Shown: positions 38,702-47,823, numbered from the stretch's first letter. The stretch: DNA of 64,000 nucleotides from Billgrantia pellis (GCF_008297955.1 NZ_VTPY01000004.1:186001-250000); one strand, 5' to 3'. Numbers and translations: made by a program. The notes: generated by a model from the sequence alone, not told the origin.

Positions 38702-39961
38702 ATGGCTCACAGCACTTCCCGCATCGCCGGCTTCTACCAGCTCTCGCCCCGGGAGCGGCTCGCCAAAGTGGCCGAGATCGCCGGGCTCGACGAGGCGAGC
38801 GTGGCGCACTTTACCGATATGGGCAACCTCGCCCCGGAGACCGCCGACTCGATGATCGAGAATGTGATCGGCACGCTGAACATCCCGCTGGGTGTCGCCA
38901 CCAATCTGATCATCGACGGCGAGGAGCAACTGGTGCCGATGGCCACCGAGGAATCCTCGGTGGTGGCGGCGGTATGCAATGCGGCGCGTCAATGCCGGGA
39001 ATCCGGTGGCTTTACCACCGATGCCTCCGCCCCGGTGATGATCGCTCAGGTACAGCTCGTCGAGGTGCCCAACCCGGAATTCGCCCGCTTCAAGCTGCTG
39101 GAGGCGCGCGAGCGGATCCGCCAGATCTGCGATGCCACCGACCCCGTGCTGCTCAAGCACGGCGGCGGCTTTCGCGATCTCGAAGTACGCGTGCTGGACG
39201 ACATGCTGATTGTGCATCTGCTAGTGGATGTGCGCGACGCCATGGGCGCCAACGCGGTCAACTCCATGGCCGAAGCGGTGGCACCCTCGCTGGCGGAGTG
39301 GAGCGGCGGCAAGAGCCGGCTGCGTATACTTTCCAATCTGGCGGATCGTCGACTGGTACGGGCCCGGGCTACCTGGCGCCTTGACCAGATCGGCGGGAAG
39401 GAGGTACGCGACGGCATGCTCTCGGCCTACCGCTTCGCCGATCTCGACCCTTACCGGGCGGCCACGCACAACAAGGGCATCATGAACGGGGTAAGCGCCG
39501 TGGTGCTGGCAACGGGCAACGACACCCGGGCCGTAGAGGCCGGCGCCCACGCCTATGCCGCACGCACGGGGCGTTATCGCTCCCTTACCCATTGGGAGGT
39601 GGATGGCGAAGGCAACCTCACCGGCACGCTGGAGATGCCGATGCCGGTCGGCCTGATCGGCGGTGCCACCCGAGCTCACCCCACTGCGCGCTACTGCCTG
39701 GAGGTGCTCGGCGTGACCCAGGCCGAGCGTCTGGGGCGGATCATCGTGGCGGTGGGTCTGGCACAGAACTTTGCCGCCATGAAAGCGCTGGCCACCACCG
39801 GCATTCAGAAGGGCCACATGGCGCTGCACGCGAAGAATATCGCCCTCATGGCGGGAGCTCAGGGCGACGAAGTGGCCGCTATCGCCGATCTGCTGGTACG
39901 GAAAGGCACCGTACGGGTCGACATTGCCGAAAGCGAACTGGCCAAGCAGCGTCAGCGCTGA
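38702..39961 (+). CDS. mvaA: Class II (degradative) HMG-CoA reductase
   Basis: A 419-residue class II hydroxymethylglutaryl-CoA reductase. In the P. mevalonii enzyme this oxidises mevalonate plus CoA to HMG-CoA with NAD. All catalytic residues can be placed: Glu in PMATEESS (E83), Lys in HNKGIMNG (K258), Asp in GNDTRAVEA (D274) and His in LHAKNIAL (H376). The substrate loop ENVIGTLNIPLGVATNL is intact. Its position behind a permease and a MocR regulator, with no mevalonate-pathway kinase nearby, supports a catabolic role. HMG-CoA lyase is not in the window. Confidence 0.93.
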   Translation: MAHSTSRIAGFYQLSPRERLAKVAEIAGLDEASVAHFTDMGNLAPETADSMIENVIGTLNIPLGVATNLIIDGEEQLVPMATEESSVVAAVCNAARQCRESGGFTTDASAPVMIAQVQLVEVPNPEFARFKLLEARERIRQICDATDPVLLKHGGGFRDLEVRVLDDMLIVHLLVDVRDAMGANAVNSMAEAVAPSLAEWSGGKSRLRILSNLADRRLVRARATWRLDQIGGKEVRDGMLSAYRFADLDPYRAATHNKGIMNGVSAVVLATGNDTRAVEAGAHAYAARTGRYRSLTHWEVDGEGNLTGTLEMPMPVGLIGGATRAHPTARYCLEVLGVTQAERLGRIIVAVGLAQNFAAMKALATTGIQKGHMALHAKNIALMAGAQGDEVAAIADLLVRKGTVRVDIAESELAKQRQR

Positions 39962-40127
39962 GCCACACGTCAGCGAATCGCCCCCTCTTCCCGAGATGCC
40001 TGGCCGAGACCTGCCTCGCCAGGCGTTCTGCCGTGTATAACGAATCCGACTTCATTCGCAAGAAACGGCGTTCTCCACGCCCTGCGCTGCTCTAGGTTGG
40101 AGGTTCATTCCAATCCAAGAGCTGTCG

Positions 40128-41065
40128 ATGAATAAGATCCATCAAACCATGGGCCCGGTTGAGTGGCTGCTCCTGGTGACGCTGTCCCTGCTGGGGGCGG
40201 CTCCTTCTTCTTCGTGGGAGTGGCTGTCGAGGAGTTGGGACCGCTTACCATCGTGGCGTTGCGCGTGGGGCTGGCGGCGCTGGCGCTGAATGCGCTGATC
40301 GTCTTGCTGGGCAAACGCATGCCGCGCGATCCGGTAATGTGGAAAGCCTTCTTCGTCATGGGCCTGCTCAACAACATGATCCCATTCAGCCTTATCGCCT
40401 GGGGCCAAGGACATATCACCAGCGGCCTGGCGGCGATCCTCAATGCCAGCACGCCCCTCTTCACCGTCGTCGTGGCGCACTACCTGACTCGCGACGAGCC
40501 TCTGACCTCGGGCCGCATCGCCGGCGTCCTGATCGGCTTCGCCGGAGTCGCCTTCATGCTCGGCCCGGATATCCAGGCAGGGACGAGCAACCGCTCATGG
40601 GCCCAGGTTGCGGTGCTGGCCGGTGCCCTTTCTTATGCGTTCGCCGGTGTCTTCGGACGTCGCTTCCGCACGCTTGGTTGCCCGCCCATGATCACTGCTT
40701 GCGGACAGGTCACGGCATCGGCGACGGTGCTGATTCCCCTGGCGCTGATGATGGAGCGTTTCTGGGGGCCTCCCTGGCCGGGGCTCGAAACCTGGTCGGC
40801 GCTGCTCGGCCTGGCTCTGTTGTCCACCATGCTGGCGTATATCGTCTACTTTCGCCTGCTGGCTACAGCAGGGGCTACCAATCTGCTATTGGTGACCTTC
40901 TTGATACCGGTGAGCGCCATCCTGCTTGGCACGCTCTTCCTGGGGGAAAGGCTGGCACTTCGACACCTTGCCGGCATGGGGCTGATTGGGGTGGGTCTTG
41001 CGGCCATCGATGGGCGGCCACTGGAGAGAATTCGCCGACGAAAGAAAAGGAACGGCACCCTGTAA
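40128..41065 (+). pseudogene. EamA/DMT family transporter gene with an N-terminal frameshift
   Basis: A 10-helix drug/metabolite transporter whose reading frame is broken. From ATG 40128 the sequence reads MNKIHQTMGPVEWLLLVTLSLL, where the family continues W-G-G-S-F-F-F. Here one base (a T of the expected TGG codon) is missing near 40194, so the frame shifts, and the remaining about 290 residues (GSFFFVGVAVEELGPLTIVALR onward) are in the next frame to 41065. An ATG at 40163 in the downstream frame would give an altered N-terminus with a damaged first helix. The loss is beside a G run, so a sequencing error is possible. Confidence 0.75.
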
Positions 41066-41326
41066 AGACACCGATCCCGAACAATAAGCGTTTGGCGGAA
41101 CCGGACTGAAGCAGGATAAGCGATGACACTCTAAGCCAATGACCGGCGCAGCGTACCGAACGTGTGGCGCGTTTTACGATACGCATTGATAAGACTGACG
41201 AAACTGGCCTTCTTGTTGAGAGATATCATCTAGACATCGTGCACTCACGTTATATGTTGACGTTACGCAACGCATCAACGAGCAATGAAGTGGAACCCAT
41301 GATAACGATACGAAAAGGTTCTCTCC

Positions 41327-41941
41327 ATGCGCCATCCAAGGGTAGCTGGCTACCTCCTTTCCGCCCTGCTGATGGCGCCTCTCGCCTTCGCCGAACCGGA
41401 AACCGAGGAGGAAATCGTCGTCATCAAGGCCGAGGTCTTAGAGCAAGTCGTCGCCCCCGACAGGGAGGCGAACGGCACGGTCGAAAGAATCACCAGGCAA
41501 GAAGCCCAGGCAGTCGATCCCGCGGGCACCAACCCGCTGAACGATCCGCTGACTTGCTTGGCGCGCACTATCTATTGGGAAGCGAAAGGCACGCCCGGCC
41601 TCGACATGGAATCGGTGGCCAGCGTCGTCATGAACCGGTTGGCCCATGAGGATTTTCCCAACACCATCTGCGATGTGGTCAAACAGGGCTCCGAACAGAG
41701 CCCATGCCAGTTCTCCTGGTGGTGCGACGGTCGCCCCGACGAAGTCGTCGAAAGTAAAGCCTATGAGATCACCAAGGAAGTGGCGCGGCGAGCGCTCAAT
41801 CGGCAATTGCCCGACAAGACCGATGGCGCGCTCTATTTTCATGACCGCAGCGTAATGCCCGACTGGGCGCATGAGTTTCATCTCACCACGGAAACGGATG
41901 CCTTCTTCTTCTACCGCCCCCAGGCCAGCATGAAGCAATAA
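41327..41941 (+). CDS. SleB-type cell wall hydrolase
   Basis: A 204-residue exported protein of the cell wall hydrolase SleB/CwlJ type. A Sec signal peptide ends at about residue 22 (LLMAPLAFA). The hydrolase domain shows LARTIYWEAKGTPGLDMESVASVVMNRL, with the conserved Glu of EAKG, then CDVVKQG, and QFSWWCDG. In spore formers such enzymes cut spore cortex; in gram-negative bacteria they probably act on periplasmic peptidoglycan. The gene stands alone, with an AT-richer upstream region of about 260 bases that holds nothing recognisable. Confidence 0.88.
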   Translation: MRHPRVAGYLLSALLMAPLAFAEPETEEEIVVIKAEVLEQVVAPDREANGTVERITRQEAQAVDPAGTNPLNDPLTCLARTIYWEAKGTPGLDMESVASVVMNRLAHEDFPNTICDVVKQGSEQSPCQFSWWCDGRPDEVVESKAYEITKEVARRALNRQLPDKTDGALYFHDRSVMPDWAHEFHLTTETDAFFFYRPQASMKQ

Positions 41942-42254
41942 CAAGGATTGAACGTGCTCACCCGGAACTGAGAAAGCCAAGCCTGACGCCTGAAAATAAA
42001 GTCATTCGAACGAATGAGAAAGCACAATAATCACAAGAAACAAAAACTCGGGCTAAGTGTAAAATTTGCGCAGCAAATCCGATTGGCGGAAGTTGGATGT
42101 GTTCAGGAAAGCGGAAAACGGCACGGTTTCAGCCGATTCGGAGTTGACGCTGCTCAGCCAAGTGACCACGCTAGGAAACACAATAAGCCCAAACGGATCC
42201 GGGCATTCCTGTTCTGGCCAATGTCGCCAAGGATCTCACGCAGGAGAACGCGCC
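41942..42254. other. Gene-free, AT-richer stretch
   Basis: No convincing gene, RNA or repeat is visible in about 310 bases. Composition is less GC-rich than surrounding genes, as expected of promoter DNA. The last bases carry the AGGAG site of the next small gene. Confidence 0.5.
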
Positions 42255-42452
42255 ATGTTCGTATCATTGCTTCCCCGTACCGTCCCCATCCCCTCCACCC
42301 CGCACGAGGCGGACATCGAATCGTTGCTCGACAGCATGATGAGCGACGAGGGACTCACTCGTCAGGAGCAGGATCAGCTACTCGATCTGCTGATACTCGA
42401 GCGTGCCGAGATCAAGCGCCAGCTCAATCGCCTGCGCGATGAGCGCAGCTGA
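42255..42452 (+). CDS. Small hypothetical protein
   Basis: A 65-residue acidic protein, mostly helical (ADIESLLDSMMSDEGLTRQE and LLILERAEIKRQLNRLRDE), that I do not assign to a family. A good CAGGAG ribosome binding site lies before ATG 42255. An in-frame ATG at 42066 would add 63 residues without a site or family-like sequence. Confidence 0.55.
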   Translation: MFVSLLPRTVPIPSTPHEADIESLLDSMMSDEGLTRQEQDQLLDLLILERAEIKRQLNRLRDERS

Positions 42453-42523
42453 CACCCGTACCGAGCCGAGCGGGCCGAAAGGTCTGTCGCGGCGCACGGC
42501 CAGCCAGTAGGCTCGGATTGCCG

Positions 42524-43186
42524 TCAGCGCGTGGCAGGTGCGGGGGTAGAGGATACCCCCTGCGCCAACGCTGCGGTGCGCTCCGCCTCGAGGGCACGCC
42601 GATACCCGTCGCGCGTCTTCAGACGCTGCCAGTAATCGGCTACCGCCGGTTTGAAGCGCTCGTCCAGCCCGAGATGCTCTGCCAGCAACAGCGCATAACC
42701 CACCGAGATATCGGCGGCGGTGAAGCGTCCACATAGATACGTCTGCTGGGTCAATAGCGGTTCGAGCGTGCGCAGCCGCGACAGGAACCAGCGGGTATAA
42801 TCTTCCACCACCTGCGGCTGGCGCCGTGCCGGCGGTTCGAAGTGGGTGTAGCGCAGCACCAGGGTCTGAGGAAAGGTCAGGGTTGCCTCGCCGAAGTGCA
42901 GGAAGTTCAGGTAGGCGGCATAAGCCGGCTCGCCGGGCGCCACGCTTAGGCCCGCGTCGGGGTAACGCCACGCCAGGTACTCGCAGATGGCCGCCGACTC
43001 CGTCATGCGCGCCTCACCGTCGCTGAAGGCGGGTACCGTTCCCAGCGGATTGACGTCCAGGAAAGCCTCGTCGTGCACGCGCGGTGGGAAGGGGTGCATC
43101 GTCAGTGCGTAGGGAACATCCAGCTCCTCGAGCATCCACAGCGGACGAAAAGAGCGCGCGCCGATGCAGTGGTGCAGTTTCAGCAT
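42524..43186 (-). CDS. Glutathione S-transferase family protein
   Basis: A 220-residue GST. The thioredoxin-like N-terminal domain has LHHCIGARSFRPLWMLEELDVPY, with Ser/Arg near the glutathione site, and ARMTESAAICEYLA, the glutathione gamma-Glu contact. The all-helical C-terminal domain carries FTAADISVGYAL (the N-capping box). ATG 43186 overlaps the stop of the upstream LysR gene by 7 bases, so they are cotranscribed. Substrate unknown. Confidence 0.9.
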   Translation of the reverse strand: MLKLHHCIGARSFRPLWMLEELDVPYALTMHPFPPRVHDEAFLDVNPLGTVPAFSDGEARMTESAAICEYLAWRYPDAGLSVAPGEPAYAAYLNFLHFGEATLTFPQTLVLRYTHFEPPARRQPQVVEDYTRWFLSRLRTLEPLLTQQTYLCGRFTAADISVGYALLLAEHLGLDERFKPAVADYWQRLKTRDGYRRALEAERTAALAQGVSSTPAPATR

Positions 43187-44106
43187 GCCGTTTCCTTGCG
43201 TGATTGTTGCGGTGATAAATCGCGGAACGCGGCCATCACATGGCCCGCCAAGGCCTCGCAGGCCTGGCCCATCCCTCCCCGTTTGACCAGCGCCAACTGG
43301 TATTCGCCGAGCGGCGGCAACAGGCTGGGATCGAGGCGCCGCAGAGGCGGGCGAACCAGGCTCACGGGGAACGGTGCGACCGCCAGATCGGCGAGCATGG
43401 CGGCCTCCTGGCCGGCGCAGTGTTCGCATGAATAGGCGATACGGTAGCTCACGCCGGCGCGACCCAACGCGTCAAGCGCCATGCCCCGCCAGGCACAGCC
43501 CTGATGCGCCAAGGCCACCGGTAATGGAGAGCGCTGGGCGGCGATGCCGCCTTCGCGTCCGACCCATACCAGCGGCTCGCTATGGATAATCTCGCCACGC
43601 GGCTCCTGCCCCGGATTGCCGGCCGTGAGCAACACCAGGTCGAGCTCACCGGAATCCAGGCGGCTCAACATCTGCCGGCTGCTGCCCACCACCACGTCGA
43701 CCTGAACCGCCGGGTGTGAACGCGCGAACTGCGCCAGCACACTCGGCAGGATACGCGTGCCCACGTCGTCGGTCGTGCCGAAGGCGACTCGCCCCTCCAG
43801 CTTGGGCGCGAGGAACTGGGTCACCGCTTCCTCGTTGAGCTTGAGCAGTCGCCGCCCATACCCCAGCAGCACCTCGCCTTCCGGCGTCAGCCTCACCTGG
43901 CGCGCCTCGCGCACGAAGAGCGGATGGCCGAGGGTCTCCTCCAGCCGCTTGATCTGCATGCTCAGCGCCGACGGAGTGCGAAACACCTGACGTGCGGCGC
44001 GGGTAAAACTACCGCACTCGGCAATGGTCACGAAGGTGCGCAGCACGTCGCTGTCGAGCAGCGGCAGAGCGATGGTGTCATTCGGTAGGGGGAGGTGTTG
44101 TGTCAT
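43180..44106 (-). CDS. LysR-type transcriptional regulator
   Basis: A 308-residue LysR-type regulator with HTH FVTIAECGSFTRAARQVFRTPSALSMQIKRLEE in pattern (about residues 25-57) and a C-terminal sensor domain containing three closely placed Cys residues (SCEHCAGQ and GCAW). It is transcribed in the same direction as, and overlaps, the GST gene, unlike most LysR genes, which are divergent from their targets. Confidence 0.88.
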   Translation of the reverse strand: MTQHLPLPNDTIALPLLDSDVLRTFVTIAECGSFTRAARQVFRTPSALSMQIKRLEETLGHPLFVREARQVRLTPEGEVLLGYGRRLLKLNEEAVTQFLAPKLEGRVAFGTTDDVGTRILPSVLAQFARSHPAVQVDVVVGSSRQMLSRLDSGELDLVLLTAGNPGQEPRGEIIHSEPLVWVGREGGIAAQRSPLPVALAHQGCAWRGMALDALGRAGVSYRIAYSCEHCAGQEAAMLADLAVAPFPVSLVRPPLRRLDPSLLPPLGEYQLALVKRGGMGQACEALAGHVMAAFRDLSPQQSRKETAC

Positions 44107-44302
44107 GACTTTATCGTTCAGATTTATTTAAAACCCAATGTAGTCCTTTTCGTTGGATTGATCAAAAGACTCGCTCCATTCTCTCCCAGAGACCGAGATC
44201 GAAGCTTCATTTCGTGAAGAGCCAAGTCTCGAAAGTCATTCAGACAGAACCATGGCGAAATCGGCGGCTGCGTCCGGCGTGCTTCGCCTCAGGAGGTGCG
44301 AG

Positions 44303-44635
44303 ATGAGTCAGTACGAACCGCTGCATCGAGTCGACCCCGTCATGCGACGCGACGCGCGTGAACCCGAGCCCGATTTCTACATGCCGGCCATGCCGCCTTT
44401 GGGGCTGATACGCGCTTTCGAGCGCTGGTGGCGGGCCTATCGGCTTCGGCGGCAGTTTCGCCGACGCTACCTGTCACTACTCGCCCATGACGACCATATG
44501 CTCGAAGACATGGGCCATCATCGCGAGGATATCCTGTGGGCTTCCAAACTGCCGCTGAAGGTAGATGCCGACCAGACACTGGCGCGCTGTCGCGCGCTGA
44601 GAAGGCGGGGCGCGGGCAGCGTTAAATGGAGCTAG
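44303..44635 (+). CDS. DUF1127 (YjiS-like) domain protein
   Basis: A 110-residue basic protein whose C-terminal half fits DUF1127: RRQFRRRYLSLLAHDDHMLEDMGHHREDI contains the arginine-rich stretch and the LxxLxDxxLxDxG pattern. Small DUF1127 proteins in alphaproteobacteria affect RNA and phosphate metabolism; the longer N-terminus here is not characterised. AGGAGG precedes ATG 44303. Confidence 0.8.
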   Translation: MSQYEPLHRVDPVMRRDAREPEPDFYMPAMPPLGLIRAFERWWRAYRLRRQFRRRYLSLLAHDDHMLEDMGHHREDILWASKLPLKVDADQTLARCRALRRRGAGSVKWS

Positions 44636-44680
44636 AATGGTCGAAGCAGGTGGAACTCAGCCCCTGGTTCGGAGAAGCGC

Positions 44681-45076
44681 ATGGCGCATCACGTCACACC
44701 TCACCTGATGTTCGACGGTACCGCCGAGCAGGCCATGCGCTTCTATGTTTCGCTGTTCGACGATGCCGACATCATCCATCTGGAACGTTACGGTCCCGAC
44801 GAGCCGGGCGCTGAAGGCAGCGTCAAGCTGGCCGAGTTCGCGCTGGCGGGAAGGCGCTACCTGTGCATCGACAGTCCGGTGAAACATGAATTCTCCTTCA
44901 CCCCTTCGCTGTCGCTCTTCGTCGAATGCGACTCGCGCGACGAGTTCGAAGCGCTGTTCGAGCGGCTGGTCAAAGGGGGCGAAGCACTGATGCCGCCCGA
45001 CGACTACGGCTTCAGCGAGCGCTTCGCCTGGATCAACGACCGCTTCGGCGTGTCGTGGCAACTCAACCTGGCCTGA
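44681..45076 (+). CDS. VOC family protein (PhnB-like)
   Basis: A 131-residue PhnB-like VOC protein: TPHLMFDGTAEQAMRFYVSLF at the N-terminus and RFGVSWQLNL at the C-terminus are typical. A GGAG precedes ATG 44681. It is followed after 12 bases by the DUF899 gene and probably cotranscribed. It resembles, but is distinct from, the VOC protein at 492-917. Confidence 0.88.
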   Translation: MAHHVTPHLMFDGTAEQAMRFYVSLFDDADIIHLERYGPDEPGAEGSVKLAEFALAGRRYLCIDSPVKHEFSFTPSLSLFVECDSRDEFEALFERLVKGGEALMPPDDYGFSERFAWINDRFGVSWQLNLA

Positions 45077-45088
45077 GGAATTCCACTG

Positions 45089-45787
45089 ATGTCATCGCCA
45101 CAGCCCCCCATCGTCTCGCAAGCAGAGTGGCAGGCCGCCCTGGAGCGGCAGATAGCCCGCGAAAAGGCACATACCCGGGAGCGGGACCGCCTCAACGCAG
45201 CGCGTCGCCGGTTGCCCATGGTGGAGGTGTGCACGGATTACGTCTTTGAAGGACCCGCAGGGCCGGTCGGCCTGCTCGACCTTTTCGAGGGCCGACAACA
45301 GCTGATCATCTACCACTTCATGTTCGGTCCTGACTGGGAAGCGGGTTGCGATGGCTGTTCGTGGGTGGTCGATGCCATGACCCATCCCGCCCACCTGCAT
45401 GCCCGCGACACGACGCTGGTGCTGGTCTCACGGGCACCGCTGGAGAAGCTGGAACGATATCGGAAGCGCATGGGCTGGCGCTTCCCGCCGTGGTACTCCT
45501 CGCTCGGCAGCGACTTCAACCGGGACATGGGCGTGACGACCTGTTGCGACGCCCCCGACGCGGACCGCGGCGAGCGGCATGGTATCAGCGTTTTCCTGCG
45601 CGACGGCGAACGGGTCTTTCGTACCTATTGCACCGGCAAGCGCGGTGTGGAGTACCTGGGCAGCCTATGGACCTACCTGGATCTGACGCCCTACGGTCGC
45701 CAGGAAACCTGGGAAGACTCGCCGACCGGCTGGCCACAGACGAAACCGTACGTATGGAACCGGCGCCACGACGAATACGAGACATGA
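45089..45787 (+). CDS. DUF899 family thioredoxin-like protein
   Basis: A 232-residue DUF899 protein: RRLPMVEVCTDYVFEGPAG, the FEGRQQLIIYHFMFGPDW strand, GCDGCSWVVDAMTHPAHLH (CxxC) and the C-terminal LDLTPYGRQETWEDSP segment are all family features. The CxxC suggests a thioredoxin-like redox role, but no member is well characterised. It pairs with the PhnB-like VOC gene. A decayed relative is at 19378-19534. Confidence 0.88.
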   Translation: MSSPQPPIVSQAEWQAALERQIAREKAHTRERDRLNAARRRLPMVEVCTDYVFEGPAGPVGLLDLFEGRQQLIIYHFMFGPDWEAGCDGCSWVVDAMTHPAHLHARDTTLVLVSRAPLEKLERYRKRMGWRFPPWYSSLGSDFNRDMGVTTCCDAPDADRGERHGISVFLRDGERVFRTYCTGKRGVEYLGSLWTYLDLTPYGRQETWEDSPTGWPQTKPYVWNRRHDEYET

Positions 45788-45831
45788 CGCGCCCACCGGA
45801 TCGGCAGGACCATCCAGGCAGGCAAGGAGAA

Positions 45832-45849
45832 GCGCCCCTGTCGGGGCGC
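45832..45849 (-). terminator. Terminator after yjfB-like gene
   Basis: GCGCCCC and GGGGCGC form a 7-bp stem around a 4-base loop. On the minus strand it follows the YjfB-like gene and leads into TTCTCCTT. It may also act for the convergent DUF899 gene. Confidence 0.6.
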
Positions 45850-45872
45850 GAGAAAGAGGGGTTGAAGACGCG

Positions 45873-46076
45873 TCAAGCGTAGGTGTTGACCAACGTACCC
45901 AGCGAACCATCGCTGGCCAGCTGTGGCTGCAGCGAAGCCGACTCCAACAGGGCGGTTACCTGATCTTTCTGCATGTCCAGGGCCTGCTTGAAGACCTGCA
46001 TCTGCGCCTGCTGGGCGGTCTGGGCCTGCTGCATGACCAGCGCCTGGCTGACGGCATTGTTGACGGCTGAATCCAT
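45873..46076 (-). CDS. YjfB family protein (putative motility protein)
   Basis: A 67-residue helical, Gln-rich protein matching the YjfB family: AVSQALVMQQAQTAQQAQMQ and VFKQALDMQKDQVTALLESA are typical. CAGGAG precedes ATG 46076. Members are annotated as putative motility proteins from association with flagellar regulons; no flagellar gene is nearby here. It is followed by a terminator and stands alone. Confidence 0.8.
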   Translation of the reverse strand: MDSAVNNAVSQALVMQQAQTAQQAQMQVFKQALDMQKDQVTALLESASLQPQLASDGSLGTLVNTYA

Positions 46077-46210
46077 GTCCCGCTCCTGTTCTGGGTTCTT
46101 CTGTCTCGCCAAGCTATCAGCGAACGACGTCGCTGGCAAAAACGTTGTATCGACGGTGCGAACGCGTTCCTGACCGCCCACTGCAGCGCAATGCCCCAAG
46201 GAGCGCCCCC

Positions 46211-46747
46211 ATGACGGAAGCGGAATCCCTGCGCCTCGCCGTGCATGAGCGGATCGAGCTGGTCGATTACGATACCACCTGGCCCATGCACTTCGACATC
46301 GAGCGCGAGCGCTTGTACGAGCGCTTCCCCGACAGCCTGATCGACGTGCAACACATCGGCAGCACCGCCGTGCCCGGCATGCCGGCCAAGCCCATCATCG
46401 ACCTGATGGCCGGCGTCGCGTCCATGGCCGTTGCCGACGCCCTGTTCGACACGCTGCTCGGTTTCGGCTACGTGACCTCGGTCGAGTTCAACGCCAACCT
46501 GACCGACAGGCGCTGGTTCATGCGCCATGCCCATGGACGCCGCACCCATCATCTGCATGTCGTCGTCCATTCAGGTGCAGTCTGGCATCAGCGACTGGCG
46601 TTTCGCGATGCGCTGCGCACCGTGCCGGCACTGGCCGAACGCTACGCAGCCCTCAAGCGCGAGCTGGCTTCCTGTCACAGAGAGGACAGGGAAGCCTACA
46701 CCCAGGCCAAGGGGACTTTCGTGCGCTCGGTCATCGAACCGGGGTGA
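46211..46747 (+). CDS. GrpB family nucleotidyltransferase-fold protein
   Basis: A 178-residue GrpB (UPF0157) protein. The family core VQHIGSTAVPGMPAKPIIDL and the THHLHVVVHSG strand with His residues are present, as is the C-terminal LKRELA..EAYTQAKGTFV helix. The fold belongs to the nucleotidyltransferase superfamily; activity is unproven. ATG 46211 suits the family's N-terminus. Confidence 0.9.
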   Translation: MTEAESLRLAVHERIELVDYDTTWPMHFDIERERLYERFPDSLIDVQHIGSTAVPGMPAKPIIDLMAGVASMAVADALFDTLLGFGYVTSVEFNANLTDRRWFMRHAHGRRTHHLHVVVHSGAVWHQRLAFRDALRTVPALAERYAALKRELASCHREDREAYTQAKGTFVRSVIEPG

Positions 46748-46814
46748 CATCACGACCGAGCTGTTCGCGAGCTCTTTCCGGATCGAAGCCAATTCGCAAC
46801 AGGGCCAGATGCGA

Positions 46815-47252
46815 TCAGTAGAGGTGCACCGCCTCGAAGTGCGCAACGGCGATACCGGCCTCGTCCTTGAGGGTCAGCGCCACGCCTTCGACCTGCCAGC
46901 TCGCTGCCACCTCGAGCGCTTCAAGGAGGGCCTGCTCGGTCTCGCCTCCCTGCAGGCAGGCCATGCGCGTGGTGATCAAGGGGCCAAAGCGCAGGGAGTC
47001 GTTCTCCAATCGGTAGCTACCCGTCAGGCGGTTGCATCCGGTGGAGCCCGCCACGCGCCTCTCCTCGGCATGCAGCACGACATGTGCCTCGCGCCGGTTG
47101 TCCAACGCCTCGGCCATGACATCGCCGGCTCGGATCAGCTTCCAGTAGGTGTTCTCCAGGGATTCGTCATGTGACGTCGGCCCCTCCAAACCGGTACAAC
47201 CCATCAGGGCGATGGCAAGTGCCCCCAACAACGTGGCAAAACGCCTTTCCAT
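46815..47252 (-). CDS. META-domain lipoprotein (HslJ-like)
   Basis: A 145-residue lipoprotein. The signal sequence ends in a lipobox (ALMGC, Cys at about residue 19), so it is probably anchored in the outer membrane. The META/HslJ domain is recognised by NTYWKLIRAGD, VAGSTGCNRLTGSYRLE and LRFGPLITTRMAC. HslJ-type proteins are linked to heat shock and novobiocin tolerance in E. coli; the role here is inferred only from family. Confidence 0.85.
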   Translation of the reverse strand: MERRFATLLGALAIALMGCTGLEGPTSHDESLENTYWKLIRAGDVMAEALDNRREAHVVLHAEERRVAGSTGCNRLTGSYRLENDSLRFGPLITTRMACLQGGETEQALLEALEVAASWQVEGVALTLKDEAGIAVAHFEAVHLY

Positions 47253-47393
47253 TTCTCATTTCCTCGACAAGCGATGTTCACTCCCGCCTCTGGCGCAGCG
47301 GGCTCCATGCGTTGTTACTGTCAGGGAGCGCACAGCGAATGGCCAGTCAAGACGGCGCGGATGGCGGCCGGCCCTCCCTGGCGGAACGCCTCC

Positions 47394-47714
47394 TCAGCCA
47401 AGAATGTCGACGCCGCGGTGCCCTTCCTCTACCCCTTCCACCAGGATGACGTCGCCCACGGCATTGGCGGTACGCAACGGCAGGATGCGCCGATAGGCCT
47501 CGGAGCAATACCAGGACTGGGCCTGATCCAGGCTGGGGAAGCCGAGCATGATCGTATCGCCCTGCCAGCTCCCTTCCAGCACCTGGGTAGTGCCGCCGTG
47601 GATCAGGTAGCGGCCGCCGTAGGGCGCGAGGGTGGCATCGATCTTCTTCAGATATTCGATAATTTCCGGACCCATGGTGACGTCCTGCAGGCGGGCGATG
47701 GCGTAAGCGGTCAT
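47394..47714 (-). CDS. DUF1330 domain-containing protein
   Basis: A 106-residue dimeric alpha-beta barrel protein: YAIARLQDVTMGPEIIEYLKKID, GGRYLIHGG and the WYCSEAYRRILPLR helix match DUF1330. ATG 47714 is the family start; the longer frame overlaps the promoter. It is divergent from an XRE/MmyB regulator with a perfect 17-bp palindrome between them. Confidence 0.88.
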   Translation of the reverse strand: MTAYAIARLQDVTMGPEIIEYLKKIDATLAPYGGRYLIHGGTTQVLEGSWQGDTIMLGFPSLDQAQSWYCSEAYRRILPLRTANAVGDVILVEGVEEGHRGVDILG

Positions 47715-47772
47715 GGCAATGCTCCTGTGGTGGGTTTCGCCACAAGCTTCACCCACCGTGTGCCGCCTGGCG

Positions 47773-47789
47773 ATTACCTGCCAGGTAAT
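47773..47789. promoter_or_regulatory. Palindrome between DUF1330 gene and XRE regulator
   Basis: ATTACCTGCCAGGTAAT is a perfect inverted repeat of 8 bp each side of a central base. It lies about 35 bases before the regulator start and about 60 bases before the DUF1330 start, suiting an operator for both divergent genes. Confidence 0.75.
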
Positions 47790-47823
47790 AGTCAGGCATA
47801 TCGCTTGGCGCTAATCTGAGCCC

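Noticed and set aside
40163..41065. Taking ATG 40163 as the true start of the EamA transporter
   Set aside because: The family's first residues are encoded in another frame from ATG 40128; a start at 40163 would destroy the first helix.
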